Origin: Taeniopygia guttata
Lineage: Eukaryota; Chordata; Aves; Passeriformes; Estrildidae
Length of the DNA stretch: 64,000 nt
Assembly (NCBI RefSeq): GCF_048771995.1
Contig: NC_133030.1
Location: 12,602,001 to 12,666,000, forward strand
Direction: 5' to 3'
Below the pieces are notes generated by a model. The model was not told the DNA's origin and searched no databases. It was given only the letters and a program-made list of their open reading frames with translations. Below are positions 34,863-45,168 of the stretch, in pieces. A program made the position numbers and the translations under genes. The first letter of the stretch is position 1, and each line of letters starts with the position of its first letter.

Positions 34863-37708
34863 TCACTGCTCCGAAGCCGGAGGGTCCTCCTCTGCCTCTG
34901 GCTGCGATTCCGGCGGGATGAGGTACTGCCCCTCCTCGGAGCTGATGGCCACTTTGTCAGGCTGCAGCCAGCGCTTCAGGTGCTCCAGCGTGCTGGGGAC
35001 AGCAAAGCGACACCGTGAGACCAGGGAGTGACAGAGCTGCAACAAGAGAAGCGGCAGGAGAAGCCTCCACAGGCGTTCCCTGCCCCTCTGCAGGTATTCC
35101 TGTTCCCACAGGTGAGGTGTGGTGTGGGATGGATCCTGGTGCCAGAGGGAGAAGCAGAATCTGTCATTCTCCAAAGCCATTCCCTGCAGGTGGGCCTTTG
35201 TGGTTAGAACATGTTTTATGCTCTGATTTCTCTCAGTGTAAAGGACCTGCACAGGATCCCTTTCAGCCTTTACACACCTGAAATTCTCCTCTACCTCTGT
35301 AGCCAAAGACTCCAACTGATTCAGACAGAGGGCAGGGTTGGATGGGATATTGGGAAGAATTTCTTCCCTCTGAGGGTGCTGAGGCCCTGGCACAAGGTGC
35401 CCAGAGAAGCTGTGGCTGCCCCATCCCTGGAAATGTTCAAAGCCAGGCTGGATGGGGTTTGGAGCAACCTCGGACAGTGGAAGGTATCCCTGCCCAGGGC
35501 AGGTGGGTGGAACTGGATGGGCCTTAACCTTCCAGCCCAAACCAATCTATGATTCCAGGAGTTCCCAGCTTTCTGGTCTGGAAGTAAAAACGTCTTATCC
35601 AAACAAACCGAACCCCCCACTGCCTCTTTGTGATGAAGTTTAGGAAATATTGGGAGAAAGGGAAGGGAAAAAAGACAAAGCTGGAAGAATATCTCAAAAC
35701 ATGTGAGCACTAATAGCACTGGAGGGTTAAAAAGCGATATAATCCTAACAGTCTAACATCATAATTCAGTGCACTTAAAAGTGAAGGCTTGTTTAATTAC
35801 ATCAGTGGGTGAGACTTAAAACTTCAGCACCATTCAGGAGTGACCTCTAACTTCATAGTTAAGTTCTAGGGACTGAAATTCTTTCATGGATAACATCCAC
35901 CCCCTTTAAAAACAGTAGAAAGAGCACAAAAAAGCTTGGTTTTAAATATATATCCCATTAAAGTTAACTGGGGACCAAAGAAACCATCTGAAACCTCCTT
36001 ATAAACAGGGATTACTTTTCATAGTTCTGGCTTAGATTTACTTCAAGGGAGAAAAATCTTTTTGTCACCCAGAACCAATCATGGAAAATGTCAGCTGAGA
36101 AATGTGGAATTTGGAGAGTATTCCATGTGATTGGGAATGGCAGATTGTTTAGGAAAAGGGCCCATCTTACTTCTGACATCATCTGTGAGAGGGCAGTGTG
36201 GGAAAGAATAGAAGCACTGTAAGAGAAGCAGGGAGGGGAAATCTCATCCCAGGACTGGCACCAACCCCAGATGCCCATCTGAGATACACTGGACATTCCC
36301 TCCTCTGCTCCATTCCTTCCCTACACAACATGTGAGGAGGGAAATCACTGAGTAGGTCCCAGCTGCTTCCATGCAGTCTCAGGGGTGCAAAGATCAGAAA
36401 GGAGCACTGGAAGCTCCAACACTACGTGTGTGGGCTCTGTGTTCCCTCTAGCACAACCCCAATGGGCATTCCCCAAATGCTGCAGGAATCCTGTGGCAGC
36501 CTCTCCGAGCTGCAGGGAGATGTTATTTCTGTGTAAGGTCCTGACAAAACCTCCTTCTAGTTTTTGAGGGGTAAGTGGTGACCCCTTCCCACTGACTTGC
36601 TCGTTACCTCTCGTCAGCATCGTGGCCCTCAATGTAACATTCTGCCTCAAACTTCTCCTGCAGGAACCTGTCCCAGCATTCCTTCTTGGCCTGGGACAGC
36701 GTGCGCAGCATGTCCTTGGAGGTCACCTCCTGGGACAGGCCTTTGATCCTCATCAGTCTTCTCTCTGTGAGGAAAACAGCGGATTTTGTTATCTTGGTTA
36801 TGGGGTTCTTTATGGAAGGAGAGAAGAGAAGGATTTGGACTTCTATATCAAAAAGTAAGTTAAGTTAACTTTTCAAAACTAATTTCTATCTTAAAAGTCA
36901 TTTCCCCCCTGTGTTTCCAGCCTCCATGGCTTTCTTTCCTATATATACACAAGATGGTGTTTTCCAGGTGACACTTCTGAAGGAAATAAGGTTTGTGCAA
37001 TCAGCCAGCTCTGCCCATTTGGGGTTTTAATAACTTTCACACTTACTGCTCAGCTTCCATGAAATCACACAGCATGGCACAGATCTCACAGGCACCGAGT
37101 TCCCACAATTTCTATGCAAATTGGAAAATAAATCAGTCTCATTGCATTACTTGGTGCGCTGTGAAACAGCAACAAAGTCACGATGAAAGTTCTGGCAGAA
37201 ATAAAAGCTTAAAAAGCCATTTCCACCACCTGTTCTGTTGCTGCGTGCAGCCTCCTACTTATTGTGGAGGGTAAAAACCAGTTTTTTCAGCTTTTGCTTT
37301 ATAAAAAGTTCCTTTCTGTGGCAGAGATAAAGAAGCTCTGACTGAGCTTCACCTTTCCACTGCTGCACTTGAAGAAAATGACTCAGATTGTGTGTGAAAT
37401 AGCTGGGAGACTTTTTGATCACGGCATTGGCACAAAAGCAGAGCTATCACCAGGCACCTCAGCAGCGGGAGACACTCACCCAGGGACGCTAAATACACCT
37501 CTGAGTCGTTCAGGGGTGCCCAGGGCTTCAGGCTAGGTTGGGAAGAGCCACCCGGACCGCTGCCCTCGGCGTAGCAATCCACGAAGGAGTCTGTGAAAGC
37601 ATCGCCGGCGTCCTTGTGCTCGGGATGTGGCAGACAGGAGCAGATCTCAGCCCAGAGGTCCTCGCTGGACCTGGTCACCACCGAGTCCACGCTCTCGATC
37701 ATCCTCAT
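34863..37708 (-). CDS. CCDC32: Coiled-coil domain-containing protein 32 (3 coding exons)
   Basis: Coding exons on the minus strand: 37708-37480, 36764-36608, 34992-34863. They total 516 nt and encode 171 residues (human about 185). All junctions are GT/AG and codon phases join correctly. The protein opens MRMIESVDSVVTRSSEDLWA and carries FTDSFVDCY, KPWAPLNDSEVYLASLE, the helical RIKGLSQEVTSKDMLRTL..AKKECWDRFL and the C-terminal LEHLKRWLQPDKVAISSEE...YLIPPESQ, which I recognise as CCDC32. CCDC32 is a cytosolic factor that assists assembly of the AP2 clathrin adaptor, together with AAGAB; loss in humans causes a cardio-facio-neurodevelopmental syndrome. The acidic tail ends in PPASEQ. It lies head to head with the PCMT-like gene, 555 bp between start codons. 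The start is the first ATG of a tandem pair (MRM), in agreement with human MKM. Confidence 0.93.
35305..35562 (+). repeat. CR1 LINE fragment with 3' tail, sense (in CCDC32 intron 2)
   Basis: Contains gggatattgggaagaatttc, gaggccctggcacaaggtgc, gccaggctggatggggtttg and a tail aaaccaatctatgattcc. It is antisense to CCDC32 within its intron. Confidence 0.9.
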
Positions 37709-38263
37709 CGTGGGATCCTGGGACGGGGGGAACAAACCGTGAACACCGAGCCGACCCGCCCGCCCAGGCCTCCGCCACCCGCCTTCCTCTGCCCATGCCA
37801 CGCCAGCGGACATTCCAGGGAATTCTCATCCCACCAGGACGCCCGGTCGCCCTCCCGGGAGCGATGTCCCCACGGCTGCCGGTGAGGCGGAGGGGCCGCT
37901 CCGCTCCCGCACCCACCGCCCGCGCTCCGGGCACCACGGCAGCTCCGTCTGCGCCTCTCCGGCCCCGGGTCTGGCCAATCACCGGCGCCACTGTCCCCAG
38001 GTCCAACCAATCACCGCCCGCCACCGGCGGAGCGGGAGCGACCATTGGTCCGGAGAGTGGGGGACGCTGACGCCGCCGCGCCGCCATGTTGGCAGAGGGC
38101 GGAAGTTGTCCTGGGCGGCGCAGGCGAGTGCGGTGTGACATCCTTGAGCCTCTGCCACACCTGCCCTGCTTTAGTGAGGGCGGGATGTGTTCCAGCGGGA
38201 CACGGGGAGCTCCGGCGTGGCTCTGAACCCCCTCTCTCCGCAGGCCGCTGCCGTGTCCGTGGG
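37700..38263. promoter_or_regulatory. Bidirectional CpG-island promoter, CCDC32 (-) / PCMT-like (+)
   Basis: CpG-rich sequence between two divergent start codons. It carries CCAAT boxes at 37975-37979 and 38007-38011, an inverted one (ATTGG) at 38044-38048, and a YY1-type site ccgccatgtt at 38081-38090. No TATA box is seen. The arrangement fits a housekeeping divergent promoter. A possible acceptor (ctctccgcag ending 38243) suggests that the PCMT-like gene may also have an untranslated first exon. Confidence 0.75.
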
Positions 38264-41200
38264 ATGAGCCAGCTGCCGTCCAGCGCCGTGCTGGCACTCA
38301 TGGGGCTGCTCTTCGCCAGGACCATGGCCTGGACATCCAGCGGGAAAACGCACGCGGAGCTGGTCAACAACCTCTACAGTGAGTCCCTGCAGCATCCCTT
38401 GGAATGTCAGTGTGTGGATATTTAATCTCTGTGTATGGATATTTAGTGTCACGCCGTCTGACACTGCTCACTCGGAAGGGTTGGGGTTAATGTTCCTGAA
38501 TTTCGGCATTTGCCCCAGCCTGAACTCGTTCTATTTATAGCTGGAAACAAAGTGTTATGCCAGGAGGGGAGGAAAGCCTCTCCACACCTTCCTTCCCTGC
38601 CTCTGGAAGCGTGTGGTGCCCTTTAAAGTGTTGCAGCGCGGTGTTCCGAGCCCGGGGGTGCAGCCGAGTGTCCCGCACATCCATGCTGTGCCTCCAGCTC
38701 TGCCCGGCGGCTGGAATAGTGCCCGGTGCTCCCGCTCCGCTCAGGACAGCGGGCTGGAACACACATAAAAATAGCCGTAAACTTCCCCAGAATTCCCGCA
38801 GAAAGGCGTGAAGGGATGTTGGCTGTCTCTGCAGTCATGGCCCTTGAGTTCACTGCTGAAACCTGAACCGGAGTCTCCGTTTCCCGCCGTGAAACGTGAC
38901 TCCGGTTAGGCTTGGCAGTGTCAGAGGCGCTGTGGATACAGGTGGCCGCCCTTTGGAGATGGGCTGGTGGCTGGGCCCCCAGCGGGAATGGGAAAGGATG
39001 TCCTTCCGTCGTGTTTGGTTTGCTGTCCCTCTCAGATCCCTCATTAATTCTCCCAGATCCACGAACTCCCTGACGTGTGCTTCCCCTTTCAAATCTCTTC
39101 TTGCTGGAATGCCCAGGATTTCAGTCCTGCCTGTCTCTCTCTTCATTCTTTCCCAGAAAAAGGGATCATTAAGTCTCAGCGAGTCTTCGATGTGCTGTTG
39201 GCTACGGACAGAGGTCACTACATCAAGTATTTCCCATACATGGATTCTCCTCAATCCATTGGTGAGTCGCTTCTGGCAAAACATCTGCTGTCAGCAGGGC
39301 ACAAGGTGCTTTGGCAGATGTTCCATGGTCGTGTTGTGGAATCCCTATCCCTGGAAGTGTCCAAGGCCAGGTTGGATGGGCCTTGGAGTAACCTGGTCTA
39401 AGGGAAGGTGTCCCCACCCATGGCAGGGACTGGGACTGGATGAGCTTTAATGTCCCTTCCAGCCCAAATTATCCTGTGATTCTGTGTTATCCTATTTTTG
39501 GGGGAAGATGGGGGAGAATTAGAAACTATTCCCACTGGGAATTTTATTCCTTGTCAAATAACTTGTGTCACCCATTTCCTTTTAGGCTACAAGGCTACAA
39601 TCAGCGCCCCGCACATGGTAAGGTGAAAACTCCTCACTGTCAGCAGCAATGGAGGGAATTGTTTATTTCTCTTTTTATATTTAATTTTTCTTCAAGTAGA
39701 AAACCGAAACATCCCATGGACATGGGATTGCTTCTTGTTTCTTTAGGGATTTTTCTTCTTTAGAGGAGTTTCCCCTATGCTTTTTCAGTTGCTTTGAAAG
39801 TGTGCTTAGATGAGAATTCCAATGTTGTTAATTTTTTTTTTTGCATGAGACCTTTTTTCCTGCTGTTTCACATCTAATTCCTGAGCCTCTGCCTAAATTA
39901 TGTCCTGCAAAAGATCTTCCAGGTCTGACACTTGAGTTTTGCTCTGGAAGTGTCAGGCACAAGGCCAGGTGTGCTGTGATTAAATCAGAAAACAAGAAAA
40001 AGTGTTGTAAGAGGATACTAATCCCGGGATGTTTCCCACTTCCTTGTCCTGGGTGTCCCTGCAGCACGCCCACGCACTGGAGCTGCTCAAGGATCAGCTG
40101 GTGGAAGGTGCCAAGGCGCTGGATGTGGGATCTGGGAGCGGATACCTCACCGCGTGCTTCGCCAGGATGGTGAGCTCATGGCACTCTATTCCTAGCCTGG
40201 AAAGCACATCCCCTGATTTGCTGATATAACTGGGACTACTCAGCCTTAAAACCAAGGCAGGGGCACAGGGCTTGCACGTCCTCTTCAGAACCTCTGCTCT
40301 GGAGTTTCTTTCTGGAGATTCCTTAGTTCTCACTGAAACCTGCCCTGTCTCTTCCATACGGGAGGCATCAGATGTTTGACTTATGTTCTTTCCAGATTGG
40401 CCCGACGGGAAAAGCTGTGGGTGTGGAGCACATCAAGGAGCTGGTGCACGAATCCATCCGCAACGTCCAAGAAGATGATCCGACGCTGCTCAGCTCCGGC
40501 CGTGTGAAGCTTGTGGGTGAGCTCCCTGCAATCCTGGGCTATTTTTCCCTTGGCTCTGCTCCTCAAAGTCCTTCCAGTTTGAGTTGTTCTGACAACCAAA
40601 GTCTTCCCTGCGTGTTTTCTCTCTGTAGTTGGAGACGGCAGGCAGGGATACCCCGAGGAGGCTCCTTACGATGCCATCCATGTGGGAGCAGCTGCAGCCA
40701 CCGTCCCCAAGGAGGTAAGAGAGGCCATGCTGGGTGTCCCTAGAGAAAATGAGGGAACCACTGCCAGCTTATCTTCTGTCACAACCTCCACAACACTGCT
40801 TATTCCCATTGTCTGTGGGTTTTTTTGCCTCTGCTGACTGTGATTTCTCCGTGCTGCAGCTGCTGAAGGAGCTGAAGCCGGGCGGGCGGCTGATCGTGCC
40901 CGTGGGGCCCGAGGGAGCGAACCAGGTGCTGATGCAGTACGACAAGACCAGCGATGGGAACATCATCGAGACCCAGCTCATGGGCGTCATCTACGTCCCT
41001 CTCACAGACAAGGAAAAGCAGTGGCCTCGGTAAAATCTGCTCTTCCCTGAGGAACACTCCTTCCTCTCCCTCTGAGCTTGCACTCCTTGGCTTTGCTGAC
41101 CGAGTCCTGGATCCCTGGCAGATGCTGTTTGTGGAAAAAAAAAAGGAGAGAACAGCTTGGCAAAGCAGGGGTTGTATTCCATTTGATAGAGCTTGCAGAG

Positions 41201-41315
41201 TTTTATTTCCTCTTTTTCTGGAGCCTGTTTGTGTTTTTAAATTCCGTGTGATGCTGGCACAGAACTGAGGGAGTAGTAACTGTTGGTTTTCCTTTGCCTC
41301 AGGGATGACCTCTGA
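38264..41315 (+). CDS. PCMTL: Protein-L-isoaspartate O-methyltransferase-like (8 coding exons)
   Basis: Coding exons: 38264-38378, 39157-39261, 39586-39617, 40065-40169, 40396-40516, 40629-40714, 40860-41029, 41303-41315. They total 747 nt, 248 residues, with correct phases throughout. The enzyme uses S-adenosylmethionine to methylate isoaspartyl residues in damaged proteins so that they can revert to aspartate. The SAM motif [13 protein letters not shown] is at 103-114; the active-site region TISAPHMHAHALE is at 78-90; [33 protein letters not shown] and [14 protein letters not shown] are all family blocks shared with human PCMT1. Human PCMT1 is on 6q, so this is the paralogue I know as pcmtl in fish; the symbol is by analogy. 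The first ATG (38264) gives a hydrophobic N-terminus ([10 protein letters not shown]); the ATG at 38324 (MAW) matches the cytosolic PCMT1 start. The protein ends RDDL, close to the RDEL end of a PCMT1 isoform and to ER-retrieval signals. Confidence 0.9.
39335..39493 (+). repeat. CR1 LINE 3' fragment, sense (PCMT-like intron 2)
   Basis: Contains ccctggaagtgtccaaggcc, aggttggatgggccttggag, gactggatgagctttaatgt and a tail aattatcctgtgattctgtg. Confidence 0.88.
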
Positions 41316-41790
41316 CACGTGGATGGATATCTCTAAAGGCACCTCAGAAAGCTCATGAGAGGGACTTAGGCCTGTAGATGGTCAGTATGGTTTTGCTTTT
41401 TAATGGAAATTTCATCAATGGATAAAGGGAAGTTCTGCTTCAGAGGAGCTCGTTCTGGAGAGATGGAGAACAGGGACAGGACCAGGGGAGGCTCTTGGAA
41501 GCTGTGGCAGCTTCCAGGGAGCAGATCCAGACAACTCCAGCTTTCCTCTCTGATAAACTCTAGATAACATCAGATCACAGAGAATTCTGACAGCAGACAG
41601 GAATACCTAAAGCTTCACTAAAAACCACTTTAATGTCGACTACTCTGCCTAACGCTTGGCGAAAATAAGTCGCAATTAGTGTCTTGGAGCAGCGATGTAC
41701 CCTGATTTGTCAGTTTTTAAAATATGGGAGCGTGTTCTCTTCCTGCCTGCACCAACTAATTTAATGATGGGCAGCAACACTGGATTTTAA

Positions 41791-41950
41791 GAGTATGAAA
41801 AATGCTCGGGTTTTTTTTTTTTTCTGTTTGGAGTTTTGAAAAATATTCATTTCTGGACTTGACCTTCTTTGGGGTTACGAAAAACGCGCATTTCTTGGCT
41901 TTTCTGACTGAGGTTATAAAAAAATGCTGATGTTTCGGCTTTTCCCTGAG
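41791..41950. repeat. Decayed tandem repeat, about four units of ~40 bp
   Basis: Units begin gagtatgaaaaatgctcggg (41791), gagttttgaaaaatattcat (41831), ggggttacgaaaaacgcgca (41871) and aggttataaaaaaatgctga (41911). Each is a G-rich lead, then an A-run, then a T-rich end with ttctg/tttttct. The spacing of 40 bp is regular. Confidence 0.7.
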
Positions 41951-42061
41951 GTGTCCCTCCCGCAGGCGGTGACTTGAGGAGGCTCACAAGGGGCAAGCGG
42001 GCTGCGGTGAGACTTGAGGGTCATTTGTGGAGCAGTTCTGAAGGGGGGAACTGCTGGGAGG

Positions 42062-42082
42062 TAAATAAATAAATAAATAAAA
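42062..42082. repeat. (AAAT)n simple repeat
   Basis: Five taaa units just upstream of the RPUSD2 CpG island. Confidence 0.9.
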
Positions 42083-42099
42083 CAAAGGCGCTCTCGCTC

Positions 42100-42690
42100 C
42101 TCCCTCGCCTCCGCCTCACGACGCGGTGTGGGAGGGGCGGGCGGGAACGGGGCGTGGCCTGGCGGTGCCGGCCCGCGGTGATTGGCTGCGTCACGGGATG
42201 CGTCACGGCGTGCGGCGCGCGGTGTGGCCGCTGTGGGTGCGCGCGGCGGGGAACGGGGTCCGGCCGCCGCCGGCGCTCCGCGGGGACATGGCCGAGCCGG
42301 GACCCGGCTCCAGCCGAGCCCGGGAGGACGAGCCGAGCCCTGCGGGCAAGGAGGAGGCGGCGCCGGCCCCCAAGAAGCGGCGGCTGGCGGGCGGCGAGCG
42401 GTACGTGCCGCCGCCGCGGAAGCTGAACGCCGGCGTGAGCTTCGGCGCCGAGCACTTCGCCGAGACCTCGTACTACTTCGAGGGCGGCCTGCGCAAGGTG
42501 CGCCCCTACTACTTCGACTTCCGCACGTACTGCAAGGGGCGCTGGGTGGGCCGCAGCCTCCTGCACGTCTTCGGCACCGAGTTCCGAGCGCAGCCCCTCG
42601 CCTATTACCGCGCCGCCGCCCGCGCCGGCCGCCTGCGCCTCAACGAGGAGCCCGTGCGCGACCTGGACATCGTGCTCAAGGTGGGCATTC
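42100..42690. promoter_or_regulatory. CpG island, RPUSD2 promoter and first exon
   Basis: CpG-dense through the first coding exon. A CCAAT box is present in inverted form (gtgattggctg, 42178-42188), directly before the chosen start codon. Confidence 0.75.
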
Positions 42691-45168
42691 CCGAGGGGAT
42701 CCCGGGCTGGTGGCAGAGCCCGGCCTGCCCCAAGCCGTGAGCATCGCCCCATGAGCGGTGCGGTCAGATAACACAGGGCCAGTTGGATTCCATAATCCTG
42801 ATGAGTTCCTTTCAATTCGACGTATTCAGCGATTCTGTGAGCCCTTTGGAGAGGCTGAAGGGGAAATCGGGGCTCCCGGGGAATCCCTGCCTCACTGGAT
42901 TCGGGAATGTGTGGATCCTACAGCCCCACACGTGCCCCACGGCTTCCTCGGCCCTTAGGAATGGGAATACCCTACGGGCAGGTGATCGGGTTTGCATGTT
43001 GGCACGCACATTTGTTATCCTAAATCCGGTATCCCAGGAAAAAGGGGCTTTAATTCTTCTCCCACAGTGTCAAATCCCTGTTGTTTGTGGCCGGGTGGGT
43101 GGTTGCACAAGCTGGAGTCAGGCTAATTGTCCATACCCGTTCCAGAACAACGACTTCCTCAGGAACACGGTGCATCGGCACGAGCCGCCGGTCACTGCCC
43201 AGCCCATCCGCATCCTGGCGGAGGATGAGGAGGTGGTGGTGGTGGACAAGCCCTCGTCCCTGCCCGTCCACCCCTGCGGCAGGTTCCGGCACAACACGGT
43301 CATCTTCATCCTGGGCAAGGAGCACGGCCTGCGGGAGCTGCACACCCTGCACCGCCTGGACCGCATGACCTCGGGCGTGCTCATGTTCGCCAAGACCGCG
43401 GCCGTGTCCAAGCGCATCGACGAGCAGGTCCGGCAGAGGCAGGTGAGGGCTTGAAGCTGCTGCTGTGCTCCAAATCAGCCAGGTTTGGTCTCTAGATGAG
43501 CTCAAGTCCCCCAGAGAACTCATGGTTGTGTTGCTGTTCTTATCTGTTGGTGCTTCTCGTTGCTAAAACGCTAAAGACAGAGTAAAAATTGAGTTCGGTA
43601 ATACTAGATTGGAAGTGAGCTCCTAAAAAAATGTAATTGGATTTGGTAATCCTAGCATGATAATATGAGATTGAAAACCCTAAAAATTTAACTGCTTTTT
43701 ATATTGGATTGAAAGGGATCTTCTAAAAATTTAATTCAACGTGATAATTTAATTTAACTTAGTAATATTGGACTAAAAGGGATCTCCTACAAATTTATTT
43801 TGATTTGGTAATATTTAATTGTAAAGAGTCTCCTAAAATTTTAATTTATTTTGGTAATTTTAGGTTTAAAGTGATCTCCTAAAATTTAAATTATTGTAGT
43901 AATATTGAGTTGAAGGGGATCTTCTTCCTTAAGGAATTGTCCCACGGACTGTGCAAACTTACGGGGATCATGCAAACCAGTTAGAGTTGAGATTTATTTG
44001 TGAGTGGACATACGTCAACTTTCCATCACTTTCATAATTTTAAGTTTCCCATTTTTCCAGAGTCTCTTGATCCAAACAGAACTTTTTCCAGGATTGGCTT
44101 CAGGACTGTAAGCCAGAGGCTGTGGAGAGATGGCTCCTGAATTTAAAATGAGGCAAATAGGCCAGGCCTTTCTGTTCTTGATTTCCCTACTAGCTGGGGA
44201 AAATGTATGGGGAAATTCAGCTTTAAGTAGCTTATTGCATTATTTTCCCTTTCCTGTTGTAATAAAATGCCACTTTGGGATGTATTTTATTGAGGGGAGA
44301 GGGAGGAGGAACAAGGCTGAGCTTGAATGTGTTTTCCCCTGTGTTTCCTGAGCCTTCCTCTTGTGTCTCCTGGCAGCTGGAGAAGGAGTACGTCTGCAGG
44401 GTAGTGGGGGAGTTCCCAGAGCACGAGGTGGTCTGTGAAGAGCCCATCCTGGTGGTTTCCTACAAGGTGGGCGTGTGCCGCGTGGATCCCAAGGGGAAGC
44501 CGTGCCAAACCCTCTTCCAGAGGCTCAGCTACAACGGCAGCAGCAGCGTGGTGAGGTGCCTGCCGCGCACGGGCCGCACGCACCAGATCCGCGTGCACCT
44601 GCAGTTCCTGGGGCACCCCATTGTCAACGATCCCATCTACAACATGGAGGCCTGGGGCCCGGACAGGGGCAAGGGCGGGAAGATCGGGAAGACGGATGAG
44701 GAACTGCTGAAGGCGTTGGTAGAGGAGCATCGTTCCAAACAGAGCCTGGAGGTCTTGGGTATCGGGGAGGAGGACTTGAACTCCAGTGGTGAAAGTAAAG
44801 ACTGTGGGAGTTCAGGTGACTGCACAAAGTCTGCGGAGGCTGATCCTATAAATGGGAGTTCCTGCCCTGCTGAGGATGAGAAGGATCCCGTGAGGAATGA
44901 CGTAGCAGCTTGTCCACTGAACTCTGATATCAACCTGGAAACACTTGATAAAGACAAAGAGCTTAGTTTGTGTGGGAATCGGGAAGGGCAAATGGGGGAG
45001 AAGGGTTGGGAAGAGAAGGACCCTTTGTGTGTGGAGTGCAGGACGAGCAGGCGGGACCCGTCTCCCAAGGAGCTGGTGATGTTCCTGCACGCCCTGCGCT
45101 ACAAGGGCGCGGACTTTGAGTACTGCTCCAGCATGCCCGAGTGGGCCATGGAGGACTGGGAGGAATGA
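42198..45168 (+). CDS. RPUSD2: RNA pseudouridine synthase domain-containing protein 2 (3 coding exons)
   Basis: Coding exons 42198-42680, 43146-43442 and 44377-45168; total 1,572 nt, 523 residues (human 545). Junctions are GT/AG in phase 0. It belongs to the RluA family, which isomerises uridine to pseudouridine in RNA; human RPUSD2 acts in the nucleus/mitochondria and modifies pre-mRNA. GVSFGAEHFAETSYYFEGGL and RPYYFDFRTYCKGRWVG form the N-terminal S4-like region; DKPSSLPVHP is at 195-204; the catalytic motif HRLDRMTSGVL is at 230-240 with the nucleophile D233; GRTHQIRVHLQFLGHP is the conserved strand near the active site. The C-terminal block LVMFLHALRYKG..FEY.S.MP.WA.DDW matches the human end. 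The start at 42198 gives an Arg-rich, mitochondrial-type leader (MRHGVRRAVWPLWVRA); a start at 42288 (MAEPGPG) is possible and would remove it. The region 44700-45050 is an acidic, weakly conserved linker. Confidence 0.95.
42772..42845 (+). repeat. CR1 3' tail remnant, sense (RPUSD2 intron 1)
   Basis: Reads cagttggattccataatcct, then gagttcctttcaattcgacg and attcagcgattctgtgag, a diverged CR1 end. Confidence 0.65.
43591..43928 (+). repeat. Diverged minisatellite in RPUSD2 intron 2
   Basis: About six to seven imperfect copies of an AT-rich unit of 45-55 bp. The core reads ttggtaatattggattgaaa then gggatctcctaaaaatttaatt. Copies of the clause gatct(c/t)ctaaaa recur near 43610, 43722, 43788, 43830, 43875 and 43918. 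It contrasts sharply with the GC-rich exons on both sides. Confidence 0.85.

Larger units (their letters stand above)
41316..42197. other. PCMT-like 3' UTR and RPUSD2 upstream region
   Basis: Contains the 3' UTR of the PCMT-like gene (end not determined; no clear AATAAA before the aaataaataaat repeat). At 41620-41720 lies an unassigned segment with several CpGs, then four decayed copies of a unit of about 40 bp (41791-41950), a short (AAAT)n at 42062-42082, and the RPUSD2 CpG island from about 42100. Confidence 0.55.
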
